A stretch of DNA of 64,000 bases. Source: Butyrivibrio sp. YAB3001. Its GTDB lineage: Bacteria > Bacillota > Clostridia > Lachnospirales > Lachnospiraceae. A program made the translations under genes and the position numbers. The stretch is from contig NZ_FOKR01000021.1 in NCBI RefSeq assembly GCF_900112195.1, forward strand, positions 1 through 64,000, given 5' to 3'. Under the pieces are notes generated by a model that was given only the letters and a program-made list of their open reading frames with translations, did not search any database and was not told where the DNA came from. Below, in pieces: positions 53,713 through 61,748 of this stretch (positions within the stretch are counted from its first letter, which is position 1; the number at the start of each line of letters is the position of its first letter).

Positions 53713-54351
53713 ATGCAAAATTACACAAAGGTTGAGTATGCAGGGAACAGTGGCGTTATTTTGAGAATAACACCGGGCCATTTCGTTACACCACATTCGC
53801 ATGTCAATTATTATATGGATCTGTGTGATACCAAAGCCAGAATGAAAGAAGCAAGAGCTACAGGTGAGGCTTTGGCAGAGATGTACCTTGCTTCCGATGT
53901 TATCGATACTATCCTTTGCCTCAATGGAATGGAAGTAGTGGGCTCTTATCTGGCAAATAAGCTTACAGAAGCCGGAATTATTTCCATGAATTCTCATAAG
54001 ACTATGTACATCACTCAGCCCGAGTACAATGTCAACGGACAGATGATGTTTAGAGATAATAACAAGCATATGATCGATGGGAAAAAGGTTCTCATCCTTA
54101 TTGATTCCGCAACTACCGGAGGAACTTTAAAGACTGCGCTTGATTCAGTCAGATTCTACCGTGGTGAGATTGTTGGAATATCTGCTGTGTTCTCGATTGC
54201 AACACAGATTGAAGATATTCCTATCAGAGCGCTCTTTACAATGAGAGATTTTCCTGATTATGCAAGCTATCCGCAGGATTCATGTCCTTTGTGCAAACAG
54301 GGAATTCCTGTAGATGCGATATGCAACGGATTTGGGTATTCAACATTATAA
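53713..54351 (+). CDS. Type I phosphoribosyltransferase-family protein (orotate PRTase-like)
   Basis: 212 residues, RBS GGGGAGG. The PRPP-binding motif VLILIDSATTGGTLKTAL (about 128-145) is clear, and TILCLNGMEVVGSYLANKLT fits the PRTase hood and core. The first 40 residues (TPGHFVTPHSHVNYYMDLCD) are like the sequences annotated as orotate PRTase in Lachnospiraceae. The C-terminus has a CPLCKQGIP motif with two Cys. No pyrimidine gene is nearby, so it may not be PyrE; a regulatory or salvage role is possible. Confidence 0.7.
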   Translation: MQNYTKVEYAGNSGVILRITPGHFVTPHSHVNYYMDLCDTKARMKEARATGEALAEMYLASDVIDTILCLNGMEVVGSYLANKLTEAGIISMNSHKTMYITQPEYNVNGQMMFRDNNKHMIDGKKVLILIDSATTGGTLKTALDSVRFYRGEIVGISAVFSIATQIEDIPIRALFTMRDFPDYASYPQDSCPLCKQGIPVDAICNGFGYSTL

Positions 54352-54377
54352 ATTTGCAAGCCCTGGTGTGCAACACT

Positions 54378-54401
54378 GCTCATATTTGATTGTATGTGAG
54401 C
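54378..54401. promoter_or_regulatory. 24-bp imperfect dyad, copy 2
   Basis: GCTCATATT-TGATTG-TATGTGAGC, nearly identical to 40643-40666. It lies in the gap between the PRTase and EAL genes, 33 nt before the EAL start, followed by GGTACATTA. Confidence 0.5.
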
Positions 54402-54434
54402 CGGGTACATTAGCAGGTAAAAAATGGAGTTTTT

Positions 54435-56906
54435 ATGGCGGATACTGAAAATCTCAATGCTTTTGATTATGTGGTTCAAAATATTGATGAGGCAATTAAA
54501 AATGGATGGATCAAAATCTATTACCAGCCGGTAATCAGGTCTATCACTAAGGAACTATGCGGAGCAGAGTCTTTGGCAAGATGGATTGATCCTAAAATAG
54601 GTTTTTTGCCTCCCGATAAGTTCATAGGTGCCCTTGAAAATACCCAGCAGATTCATAAACTTGATTGCTATATGGTGGAGTGCGTCTGCAGGGATATTCA
54701 TGATCTCATGGCGAAAAATAAGCCGGTAGTTCCAGTATCGGTTAATTTTTCGCGTCTTGATTTTGAAATGCTGGATATGGTCTATTTTGTGGAGCAGCTC
54801 GTTGCAAAATACGATATTCCGAGGGATATGCTTCATATTGAGATTACTGAAAGCATGATTGTATCCGATGAAAACCTTATGAGCCAGGTAATCCGTGATT
54901 TCAGGAGTACCGGCTATGAAGTCTGGATGGATGATTTTGGAAGCGGATATTCTTCACTTACACTGCTAAAAGACTTTGATTTTGATCTTATCAAGATGGA
55001 TATGCGTTTTTTGTCCACATTTACAGATAAGTCCAAACAGATATTAAGGTCAGCTATTACTATGGCAAAGGACCTTGGTATAAGGACCCTTGCTGAGGGT
55101 GTTGAGAAACAGGAACATTTCGATTTTTTGCAGTCGATTGGCTGTGCCAGAATACAGGGCTACTTTTATGGAAAGCCGGAACCGCTTGATGAGTTTTTAA
55201 GGCATATGGAGGAAAAAAACATACGTTTCGAGGAGCGTAAGTGGAAGAACTTCCTTGATATTGCCAGTTTTGCGGTAAGAGATACAGACAGCCCGCTTGA
55301 AATAGTAATTGATAATGGGGTTAGTTTTAAGACACTGTTCATGAATGAGCCCTTCAGAAAGAATTGTACCATGAGCATGAAGGATTCCTATGAAGAGATT
55401 GACAGGCGTCTTTACAATATGGCTTCGCCGCTTGCAAAAAAATTCCGCGAATTTGCAAATATTTTGGAGAAAAGCGGGAATAGAGAGATTTTCTATTTTA
55501 CTGCAAATGGCAAGTATATGAAATTTATTGGCCGGGTTCTTACGCATCTTGATGGCAGATATCTGATTAAAGGGATGGTAATGGACGTTACGAATTTATC
55601 GTCCGATCAGAAAGAAGCTGCCAGAATTGAAACAAGAATCAGGGAACTAAATCTTTTATACGAAGTGGTCCATCTCATTAATCCTGATACCGACAGCATT
55701 ACACCGCTAGTGGGTAGCTTTAGGTATGTGGAAGAAGATAATAATCATTTGTATGACAGCTTAAGGTATGGTCTTAGTACATTTACACTTGATTATGTCG
55801 CTCCTGATCAAAGAAACCAGTTTAAAGAATTCTTTGATTTTAATACTTTACGAAACAGGATAGAAGAGAACAAAGTTGGATATATAGAAGAGGCATTCAA
55901 AATAAAGCAGACTGATGGAACCTACGAGTGGCGTGAAATTGTCGTTATGATGCTTACCGGAATGGGAGCAGGAGAATACCTCTTTTGTATAAAAACACTG
56001 CCTGATGGGTTGACACCAGGGCATAATGTTTCCAATGATGTTAACTCCATACTGGGATTACAAAAGATATATCATAATATATGGGAAAATCTTGTATGGA
56101 ACAGTTCCATCAAGTTTTTCCTTAAGGATAAGAATAGAAGATTTAAAGAAGTCAGTCAGGCATTCCTTGATTTTTATGGGATAAGGTCAAGGGATGACAT
56201 TATCGGTAAGACTGACGAAGAAATGCAGTGGCATGTGGATGATGATTACAACAATACCGAAAAAGCCATTATAAATAAAGGTCTCCGCGTAAAAGATGCT
56301 GCAGGACAGTGCATAGTAAATGGTGTTGTTCACAATATTATGTGTAACAAGATGCCACTTTATGATGAGGGTAAGATCATTGGACTTGTCGGCTATTTCA
56401 TTGATAGTGAGGATGAACTTGCCAGAGTTAATAAGACCAAAGGACCATCAAAAGTTGACGAGATTACAAATCTGATGAATGCCAGAGGCTGTTTGGATGC
56501 CATGATAGGGTATGCGATCCAGTTCAATGATTTTGGCAAGAATTATGGCATTATAATGCTCTGTAACATGAATCAGAAGCGAATAATAAATACTTATGGA
56601 AAAGAAACTGCTGATAAGGTTTTGTTTGAGATCGGCAAGAAGATAATTGAAGTAACCAAACAGGGTTGTGCTGTTGCAAGACCTAAAAATGCGGTATTTG
56701 CAATAATGACACAAATTGAAGACAGAAAAGAACTGCATAATCTGGCAGATTTTATAAGCGCCAATGTTGGCTCAATTCAAAAGGCAAATGGAAACAGTGT
56801 TACATTAAAGATCAAGCGAGTATTTCGTTTAAGAACCGACCCGGGAACAACAGATGAGAATATTTACCAGTCGGTTCTCGAGGAGCTTGGAGATACAGAT
56901 GTTTAA
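54435..56906 (+). CDS. c-di-GMP phosphodiesterase: EAL, PAS and degenerate GGDEF-like domains
   Basis: 823 residues, no clear RBS beyond a weak GGAG. The EAL domain comes first (about 15-255): IYYQPVIRSITKELCGAESL (motif ESL with Glu45), HIEITESM, VWMDDFGSGYSSL (Asp166-Asp167), IKMDMRFL and TLAEGVE, all key residues present, so it should hydrolyse c-di-GMP. A middle region (about 270-660) has PAS-like folds, such as FFLKDKNRRFKEVSQAFLDF with VGYFIDSED. The last 150 residues look like a GGDEF fold but the site reads ARPKNAVFAI, so it is inactive. No membrane segments. The order EAL-PAS-GGDEF is the reverse of the usual one. Confidence 0.88.
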   Translation: MADTENLNAFDYVVQNIDEAIKNGWIKIYYQPVIRSITKELCGAESLARWIDPKIGFLPPDKFIGALENTQQIHKLDCYMVECVCRDIHDLMAKNKPVVPVSVNFSRLDFEMLDMVYFVEQLVAKYDIPRDMLHIEITESMIVSDENLMSQVIRDFRSTGYEVWMDDFGSGYSSLTLLKDFDFDLIKMDMRFLSTFTDKSKQILRSAITMAKDLGIRTLAEGVEKQEHFDFLQSIGCARIQGYFYGKPEPLDEFLRHMEEKNIRFEERKWKNFLDIASFAVRDTDSPLEIVIDNGVSFKTLFMNEPFRKNCTMSMKDSYEEIDRRLYNMASPLAKKFREFANILEKSGNREIFYFTANGKYMKFIGRVLTHLDGRYLIKGMVMDVTNLSSDQKEAARIETRIRELNLLYEVVHLINPDTDSITPLVGSFRYVEEDNNHLYDSLRYGLSTFTLDYVAPDQRNQFKEFFDFNTLRNRIEENKVGYIEEAFKIKQTDGTYEWREIVVMMLTGMGAGEYLFCIKTLPDGLTPGHNVSNDVNSILGLQKIYHNIWENLVWNSSIKFFLKDKNRRFKEVSQAFLDFYGIRSRDDIIGKTDEEMQWHVDDDYNNTEKAIINKGLRVKDAAGQCIVNGVVHNIMCNKMPLYDEGKIIGLVGYFIDSEDELARVNKTKGPSKVDEITNLMNARGCLDAMIGYAIQFNDFGKNYGIIMLCNMNQKRIINTYGKETADKVLFEIGKKIIEVTKQGCAVARPKNAVFAIMTQIEDRKELHNLADFISANVGSIQKANGNSVTLKIKRVFRLRTDPGTTDENIYQSVLEELGDTDV

Positions 56907-57107
56907 AGAAAAAGCTGGTTCAAATGTCAGAAATGTGATACAGATAGTGGCATCCGGTCACCTCCACTTATGCGATACTAAGCGATAGAATCATCTGATA
57001 TTGACTACAAATATACTCCACATTATTGTAAATTAATGATACCATTTGATGTGAGTTTAAGCTATAAAAAACCGTAAAAAAGAGGAGATCAAAAAGAGGA
57101 GATTTTT

Positions 57108-58493
57108 ATGCCTATTTTAGCAGCGTTTATGGTGCCACATCCACCTCTTATTATTCCTGATGTTGGAAGAGGCGGCGAAGCGCAGATAATAGAAACATCA
57201 ATGGCTTATGAAAAGGTTGCAGACTTAATTGCAATGATGCATCCTGAAACTATAATCATTACAAGTCCGCATGCTACTATGTATGCTGATTATTTTCATA
57301 TATCTCCCGGAGGTGCAACGACAGGTTCTATGGCGCAATTTGGTGCGGGACAGGTCAGATTTATTGAAGAATATGACAAAAAGCTTGTGGATGAGATTGA
57401 AAAGCTTGCAGTAAAGATGGATTTTCCTGCCGGAACAATGGGAGAGATTGACAGAGACCTTGACCATGGCACAATGGTTCCTTTATGGTTTATCAGAAAT
57501 AAATACAAAGAAGGAAAGATAATCAGAGTTGGGCTTTCGGGCCTTCCGTTGACAGATCACTATAAACTTGGCCAGATAATCAGAGAGGCTGTAGATAATA
57601 CCGGGAGAAACGTTGTTGTCGTTGCAAGTGGCGATCTTTCCCACAAACTTCAGACCTATGGGCCATACGGTTATGCACCGGAGGGGCCTGTGTATGACCA
57701 GAAGATAATGGATGTATGCTCAAGAGGCGCATTTGGAGAAATGCTTGAGTTTGACGAGGATTTCTGCGAAAAAGCGGCTGAGTGTGGGCACAGGTCTTTT
57801 GTTATAATGGCAGGAACTTTGGATGGCGTAAAAGTAGTGGTAAATAAGCTTTCACACCAGGATATAACAGGTGTTGGATACGGCATTTGTACTTTTTTCC
57901 CTGCTGAAGCTGATCCTAAAAGAAAGTTTTTGGATATCTACTTAAATAAATGTGAAGAGGCACTGGAGATGACCAGAAAAAACGCTGATCCGTATGTGAA
58001 ACTGGCCTATAAGTCGCTTGAAAGCTATATCTTGAGAAGAGAAGTAATTGCTGTCCCGGACGATGTTCCGGAGGAAATGCTGACAAAAAGGGCAGGAGCA
58101 TTTGTTTCAATACATGAACATGGCAAACTTCGAGGTTGTATCGGAACTATCGGTCCCACAACAGAGAACGTTGCCAGCGAGATTATCAATAACGCGATCA
58201 GCGCATCAACAAGAGACCCGCGGTTTGATCCAATAAAACCGGATGAATTAAAGTGGCTTGATATAAATGTGGATATACTGGAAGAACCGGAAAATATCGC
58301 ATCACTCAGGGAGCTTGATGTGAAAAGATATGGTGTCATAGTAACAAGCGGAAGGAAGAGAGGACTTCTTTTACCGGATCTTGATGGAGTTGACACTGTA
58401 GAGCAACAGGTTGAGATTGCCATGCAAAAGGGCGGAATCGGTGAAGATGAAGCGATAGAGCTGCAGAGATTCGAGGTTGTGAGGCATTATTGA
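57108..58493 (+). CDS. LigB-like / AMMECR1 fusion (AmmeMemoRadiSam system protein A type)
   Basis: 461 residues, RBS GAGGAG. The N-terminal part (about 1-265) is a class III extradiol dioxygenase-like (LigB/MEMO superfamily) domain: MVPHPPLIIPDVGRGGE with conserved His, ETIIITSPHATMYADYFHIS, RDLDHGTMVPLWFI, and VVVASGDLSHKL. The C-terminal 180 residues are AMMECR1: YVKLAYKSLESYI, KRAGAFVSIHEHGKLRGCIG, STRDPRFDPI, GIGEDEAIELQRFEVV. In many anaerobes such genes adjoin a radical SAM gene (AmrS); none is seen here. The system is linked to radical chemistry but its substrate is not settled to my knowledge. Confidence 0.88.
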   Translation: MPILAAFMVPHPPLIIPDVGRGGEAQIIETSMAYEKVADLIAMMHPETIIITSPHATMYADYFHISPGGATTGSMAQFGAGQVRFIEEYDKKLVDEIEKLAVKMDFPAGTMGEIDRDLDHGTMVPLWFIRNKYKEGKIIRVGLSGLPLTDHYKLGQIIREAVDNTGRNVVVVASGDLSHKLQTYGPYGYAPEGPVYDQKIMDVCSRGAFGEMLEFDEDFCEKAAECGHRSFVIMAGTLDGVKVVVNKLSHQDITGVGYGICTFFPAEADPKRKFLDIYLNKCEEALEMTRKNADPYVKLAYKSLESYILRREVIAVPDDVPEEMLTKRAGAFVSIHEHGKLRGCIGTIGPTTENVASEIINNAISASTRDPRFDPIKPDELKWLDINVDILEEPENIASLRELDVKRYGVIVTSGRKRGLLLPDLDGVDTVEQQVEIAMQKGGIGEDEAIELQRFEVVRHY

Positions 58494-58666
58494 ATGAAAT
58501 ACGGAAACATATATTTACTGTGTGTTTCGTGAGAACATTATGCAGCAAGATATCATGCAAAAGCGCAAATGTAGTTAATAGGTTCATAAAGCGTATTTAT
58601 AGCGTGATTGTGAAATGCTAAAAGTGCATTTGCTATATAACATATATGTGATATATTTGATAAATG

Positions 58667-58726
58667 AAAAAGACGACACTAACAAATTCCTTTATAGATT
58701 GGAAGATGTTAATACCGTCTTTTTTT
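58667..58726. terminator. Bidirectional terminator between converging genes
   Basis: AAAAGACG (58668-58675) and CGTCTTTTTTT (58716-58726) with an inner AACA..TTCC/GGAA..TGTT stem. It lies between the LigB-AMMECR1 gene and the minus-strand small gene. Confidence 0.75.
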
Positions 58727-58749
58727 CGTTTTATTTGTAAACAGGTGAT

Positions 58750-59073
58750 TTAAGCGTTTAATATATCTGCACCTTCTCCGCGTAAGAAATCCTTTATTTT
58801 CGGATTCTGGAACATCTTAATGGATTCAATAGCACACTGATATATAAGAGCCATGTGCTTTGTTGCGGGATCATCGTAACTGCATTTATTTTTAAGTGTG
58901 GTGAAGTATTTAACTGCTTCATCTGCAACATTTGAGGAAATAGCCATGCCCTTACAGTATAAAGTTCCTGTCTCTGCATCATATCTTGATTGTTCAAATT
59001 TTGTAGCTGCAAATTGTCCGGCACCCATGGATGCGGCAAGCTGGTTGATTAAATCTGCTCTTTCAATACTCAT
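58750..59073 (-). CDS. Small conserved protein of unknown function (paralogue of 53272-53562)
   Basis: 107 residues, RBS GGGAGGACG 6 nt before the ATG. Shares DLINQLAASMGAG, the FEQSRYDAETGTLYC region and DPATKHMALIY with the protein at 53272. It has a longer C-terminus, KIKDFLRGEGADILNA. No signal or membrane segment. Not recognised; two copies within 6 kb in a c-di-GMP and PRTase neighbourhood suggest a family expanded in this lineage. Function unknown. Confidence 0.75.
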   Translation of the reverse strand: MSIERADLINQLAASMGAGQFAATKFEQSRYDAETGTLYCKGMAISSNVADEAVKYFTTLKNKCSYDDPATKHMALIYQCAIESIKMFQNPKIKDFLRGEGADILNA

Positions 59074-59385
59074 TCAAACGTCCTCCCTGACCTTAACTTA
59101 GCGATTCTTTTATACCATAAATTTATAAAAAAAATATAAAAAACACAAAATTTAAACATTTATTGACGTTAAGCACAAAAACGCCAAAAACAGTAGTTTT
59201 AACATTGTAGATTTTAACGAGATAATGAAATATTGTTTCGCGAATATCCGAATTTATTAAAATAAAATTAAAAAGTCCGCATTTTTTGAGAAGTGATGGT
59301 TTTATTATGGAGAGTGCATTTATGGAGGAATAGGTATAATGTTTCATGAAATAGTTCTGATATTGGGGAATAGGAGGAATTAAAA
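59074..59385. other. Intergenic region, divergent
   Basis: AT-rich and gene-free. It contains a TATAAT at 59334-59339 that may be the -10 for the gene at 59386 and GGAGGAA as that gene's RBS. No repeats stand out. Confidence 0.45.
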
Positions 59386-59787
59386 ATGGGTAACTGGGGA
59401 GACGATACAGATTTTGAAGTAAAAGCCTTAAAGGATTATGAGGGGCGTTTTACCATCAATTTCAAGAAAATCTTTTATGATGTGGATGAAATTAACCAAA
59501 AGACGCTTGAAGTAACACCTAAGCATCCGAAAGATTCTTTGCTTAAATTATGGGCAGGAACAATGGTCGGCATTTTTATATTTATGCTTTTGTGTTATCA
59601 GGTATTTACACTGGTTATGATTCCGTTCATTGCTTTTTACGTAATAGCGCTTGTAAGAATTTCATCCTGCTGGAAGAGCTTTAAGTATAATCTTGTGGAA
59701 TTCTGGGCAATGAGCGTGGTTGCGTTAGGAGTTCTTTTCGCACTTTCACAGGTTCTTCAGCGCGTGCTTGAAAAGGCGTTTTTATGA
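59386..59787 (+). CDS. Small membrane protein of unknown function
   Basis: 133 residues, RBS AGGAGGAA. The first 55 residues are charged (GDDTDFEVKALKDYEGRF), then two or three hydrophobic segments follow (about 58-92 and 108-125). I do not recognise the family. Its stop overlaps the start of the GH43 gene (ATGA), so the two are translated together. It might help to anchor or export the lipoprotein; that is a guess from the overlap. Confidence 0.7.
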   Translation: MGNWGDDTDFEVKALKDYEGRFTINFKKIFYDVDEINQKTLEVTPKHPKDSLLKLWAGTMVGIFIFMLLCYQVFTLVMIPFIAFYVIALVRISSCWKSFKYNLVEFWAMSVVALGVLFALSQVLQRVLEKAFL

Positions 59788-60833
59788 GAAAGAAAATATT
59801 AAAAAAAGGGGCAGGTATTTTCTTATTGCTATCCTGTGTACTATTGGCAGCTTCAGGCTGTGGTGAGGTAGCGCAGGAGAATGAATCCAGGGAGGATAAC
59901 TTAATGAGTCAGGAAAAAAGTTTTCATGAAAATCCGATAATTAAAGATATTTATACAGCTGATCCGGCACCAATGGTGTATGGGGATACTTTATATCTTT
60001 ACACAACTCATGATGAGGATGAGCTTGTCAATGATTTTTATACAATGGAGGACTGGCGCTGTTTTTCTACTAAGGATATGGTCAATTGGACTGATCACGG
60101 CGTGATTTTCTCATTGGATGATATAGGCTGGGCTGATTCAAGGGCATGGGCACCTCAGGCAGTAGAGAGAAACGGCAAGTTCTACTTATATTGCCCTGTA
60201 CATAAAAGAAACGGCGGAATGGCAATCGCAGTTGGTATTTCTGATAATCCTGCTGGTCCTTTCAAGGATTTGGGACATCCGCTTATCGATGAAGGGGATT
60301 GGAATGATATTGATCCTACAGTGTTTATCGATGATGATGGCCAGGCTTATCTTTACTTTGGAAATCCCGAGCTTAGATATGTGCTTCTTAACGAGAATAT
60401 GATCACATACGACAAAGAAGTGGGAATTGTGAAGGTTCCAATGACTGAGGAAGCTTTTGCTAAGGGAAGTCATGATACAGGAACTTCATATGGTGAGGGA
60501 CCTTGGTTCTACAAGAAGAATGATCTGTATTACATGGTATATGCGGCCTTTGGTGTAGGTAAGCAAAATGAGCATTTGGCATACTCAACGTCAAAGTCTC
60601 CTACAGGACCATGGAAATATGGTGGAGTGCTTATGACAGAAGAAGGTGGTGTTTTCACAAATCATCCGGGAATTGCGGATTTCAAGGGGCATTCATATCT
60701 GTTCTACCACACAGGAGAGCTTCCTGGGGGAAGCTTGTTCCACAGAAGTGTATGTGTAGCAGAGTTTACCTATAACGATGATGGCTCAATCAGCCCGGTG
60801 CCAAAATGTAACGGTGTAAGCGCAGTGGAGTGA
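59784..60833 (+). CDS. GH43 glycoside hydrolase lipoprotein (beta-xylosidase/arabinofuranosidase type)
   Basis: 349 residues, overlapping the previous gene by 4 bp. Lipoprotein signal (lipobox ASGC near residue 25). The five-bladed propeller has Asp60 (TADPAPMVYGDTLYLYTTHD), Asp177 (DIDPTVFIDDDGQAYLYFGN) and Glu238 (SYGEGPWFYKKNDLYYMVYA), the three GH43 catalytic residues, and KSPTGPW and NHPGIADFKGHSYLFYHTG. It has no extra binding domain. Anchored to the outside, it would trim arabinose or xylose from plant hemicellulose fragments; the exact substrate is not known. Confidence 0.9.
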   Translation: MRKKILKKGAGIFLLLSCVLLAASGCGEVAQENESREDNLMSQEKSFHENPIIKDIYTADPAPMVYGDTLYLYTTHDEDELVNDFYTMEDWRCFSTKDMVNWTDHGVIFSLDDIGWADSRAWAPQAVERNGKFYLYCPVHKRNGGMAIAVGISDNPAGPFKDLGHPLIDEGDWNDIDPTVFIDDDGQAYLYFGNPELRYVLLNENMITYDKEVGIVKVPMTEEAFAKGSHDTGTSYGEGPWFYKKNDLYYMVYAAFGVGKQNEHLAYSTSKSPTGPWKYGGVLMTEEGGVFTNHPGIADFKGHSYLFYHTGELPGGSLFHRSVCVAEFTYNDDGSISPVPKCNGVSAVE

Positions 60834-61303
60834 TTTCTCGGGCTCACCTGCCGTTTTCCTATGGACAGCCGCAGAATATCTTTTCTTATTTTTGCTCATT
60901 GAAAATGCATGCCGCAGATATAAAATAACAGTTCAGTTGGCAGATAAGATTCCTATGAGACAGTCAGAAATACGCAGTTCTCGGACGAGCAAGATGATTT
61001 TCAAAATGAAGGATTGAAGATAGACCGATTGTTCCGAACAGCGCTGAGATGAGGTCTATCTTCAATCATGATTTTTAGAAAATCACTGCGCAGACGAACA
61101 CAAGTATTTCTGACTGTTCATAGAAGCTATCTGACAATTGAACTGTAGCACAAGCTGTAGGACATGCCCAGACATGCCCACAGAAATCAATTTCCTGTAG
61201 TGACGAATAATTGTCTTTGCGTGTATAATAAAAGAGTAAAGAAATGCGCGATATATAGCCAATTGGGACGCACATAGTTTGATTTCTCCGGAGGGATGGT
61301 GTA
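60834..61303. other. 470-bp gene-free region containing a large palindrome
   Basis: No gene is seen on either strand. Its main content is the 220-bp imperfect palindrome at 60928-61147. After it comes a short direct repeat, ACATGCCC twice (61162-61179). The RBS CGGAGG of the DUF1622 gene lies at the end. Confidence 0.6.
60928..61147. repeat. 220-bp imperfect palindrome
   Basis: The arm from ACAGTTCAGTTGGCAGATA (60928 on) to GATTGAAGATAGACC (ending 61025) matches the reverse complement of 61052-61147, which ends in AATTGAACTGT. The arms are about 97 nt with roughly three quarters identity and a 26-nt centre. Blocks such as ACAGTCAGAAATAC and GATTGAAGATAGACC are perfect. It would form a long hairpin RNA or cruciform; an old palindromic MITE or a structured RNA are both possible. 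Confidence 0.75.
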
Positions 61304-61657
61304 ATGGAAGCCGTATATCAGGGGGCGGAGAGTATTCTTCGCTATATCGTTGAGTTTTCTACACTTCTATTAGAATTGTTTGGCATATGTATTCTTGTGT
61401 TTACTGCGGTCAAGAGTTTTATATTCTGGCTGAAGAAGGATGATTCAATCAGGCTTCAACTGGCACAGGGGATAGCGCTTGCGCTTGAATTTAAGCTGGG
61501 CGGAGAGGTGCTTAGAACGGTTGTGGTACGTGAATGGGCAGAACTTGGAATTCTTGGCGCTATCATTGCACTTAGGGCAACGCTTACTTTCCTTATCCAT
61601 TGGGAGATTAAAAATGAGGAGAAGGCATTGGCACCTAAGCTGGATGAAAAGAAATAA
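61304..61657 (+). CDS. DUF1622-family membrane protein
   Basis: 117 residues, RBS CGGAGG. Two hydrophobic segments (about 14-40 and 83-100) enclose the hallmark LAQGIALALEFKLGGEVLRT, then REWAELGILGAIIALRATLT with FLIHWEI. This matches the DUF1622 pattern as I know it. These proteins occur widely without a known function. It lies 91 bp upstream of the LytS-type kinase gene and may be co-transcribed with it. Confidence 0.85.
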   Translation: MEAVYQGAESILRYIVEFSTLLLELFGICILVFTAVKSFIFWLKKDDSIRLQLAQGIALALEFKLGGEVLRTVVVREWAELGILGAIIALRATLTFLIHWEIKNEEKALAPKLDEKK

Positions 61658-61748
61658 CATACGTTTATATATATGGCAAGGAATATGCATATAATGCGGC
61701 TTTAGTGGGGATATGATTTAGTTTTGTTATGTTTTTGGGGGAAAACAT

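Noticed and set aside
53689..54069. 126-codon minus-strand frame opposite the PRTase gene
   Set aside because: The plus-strand gene has an RBS and a PRPP motif; this frame has neither.
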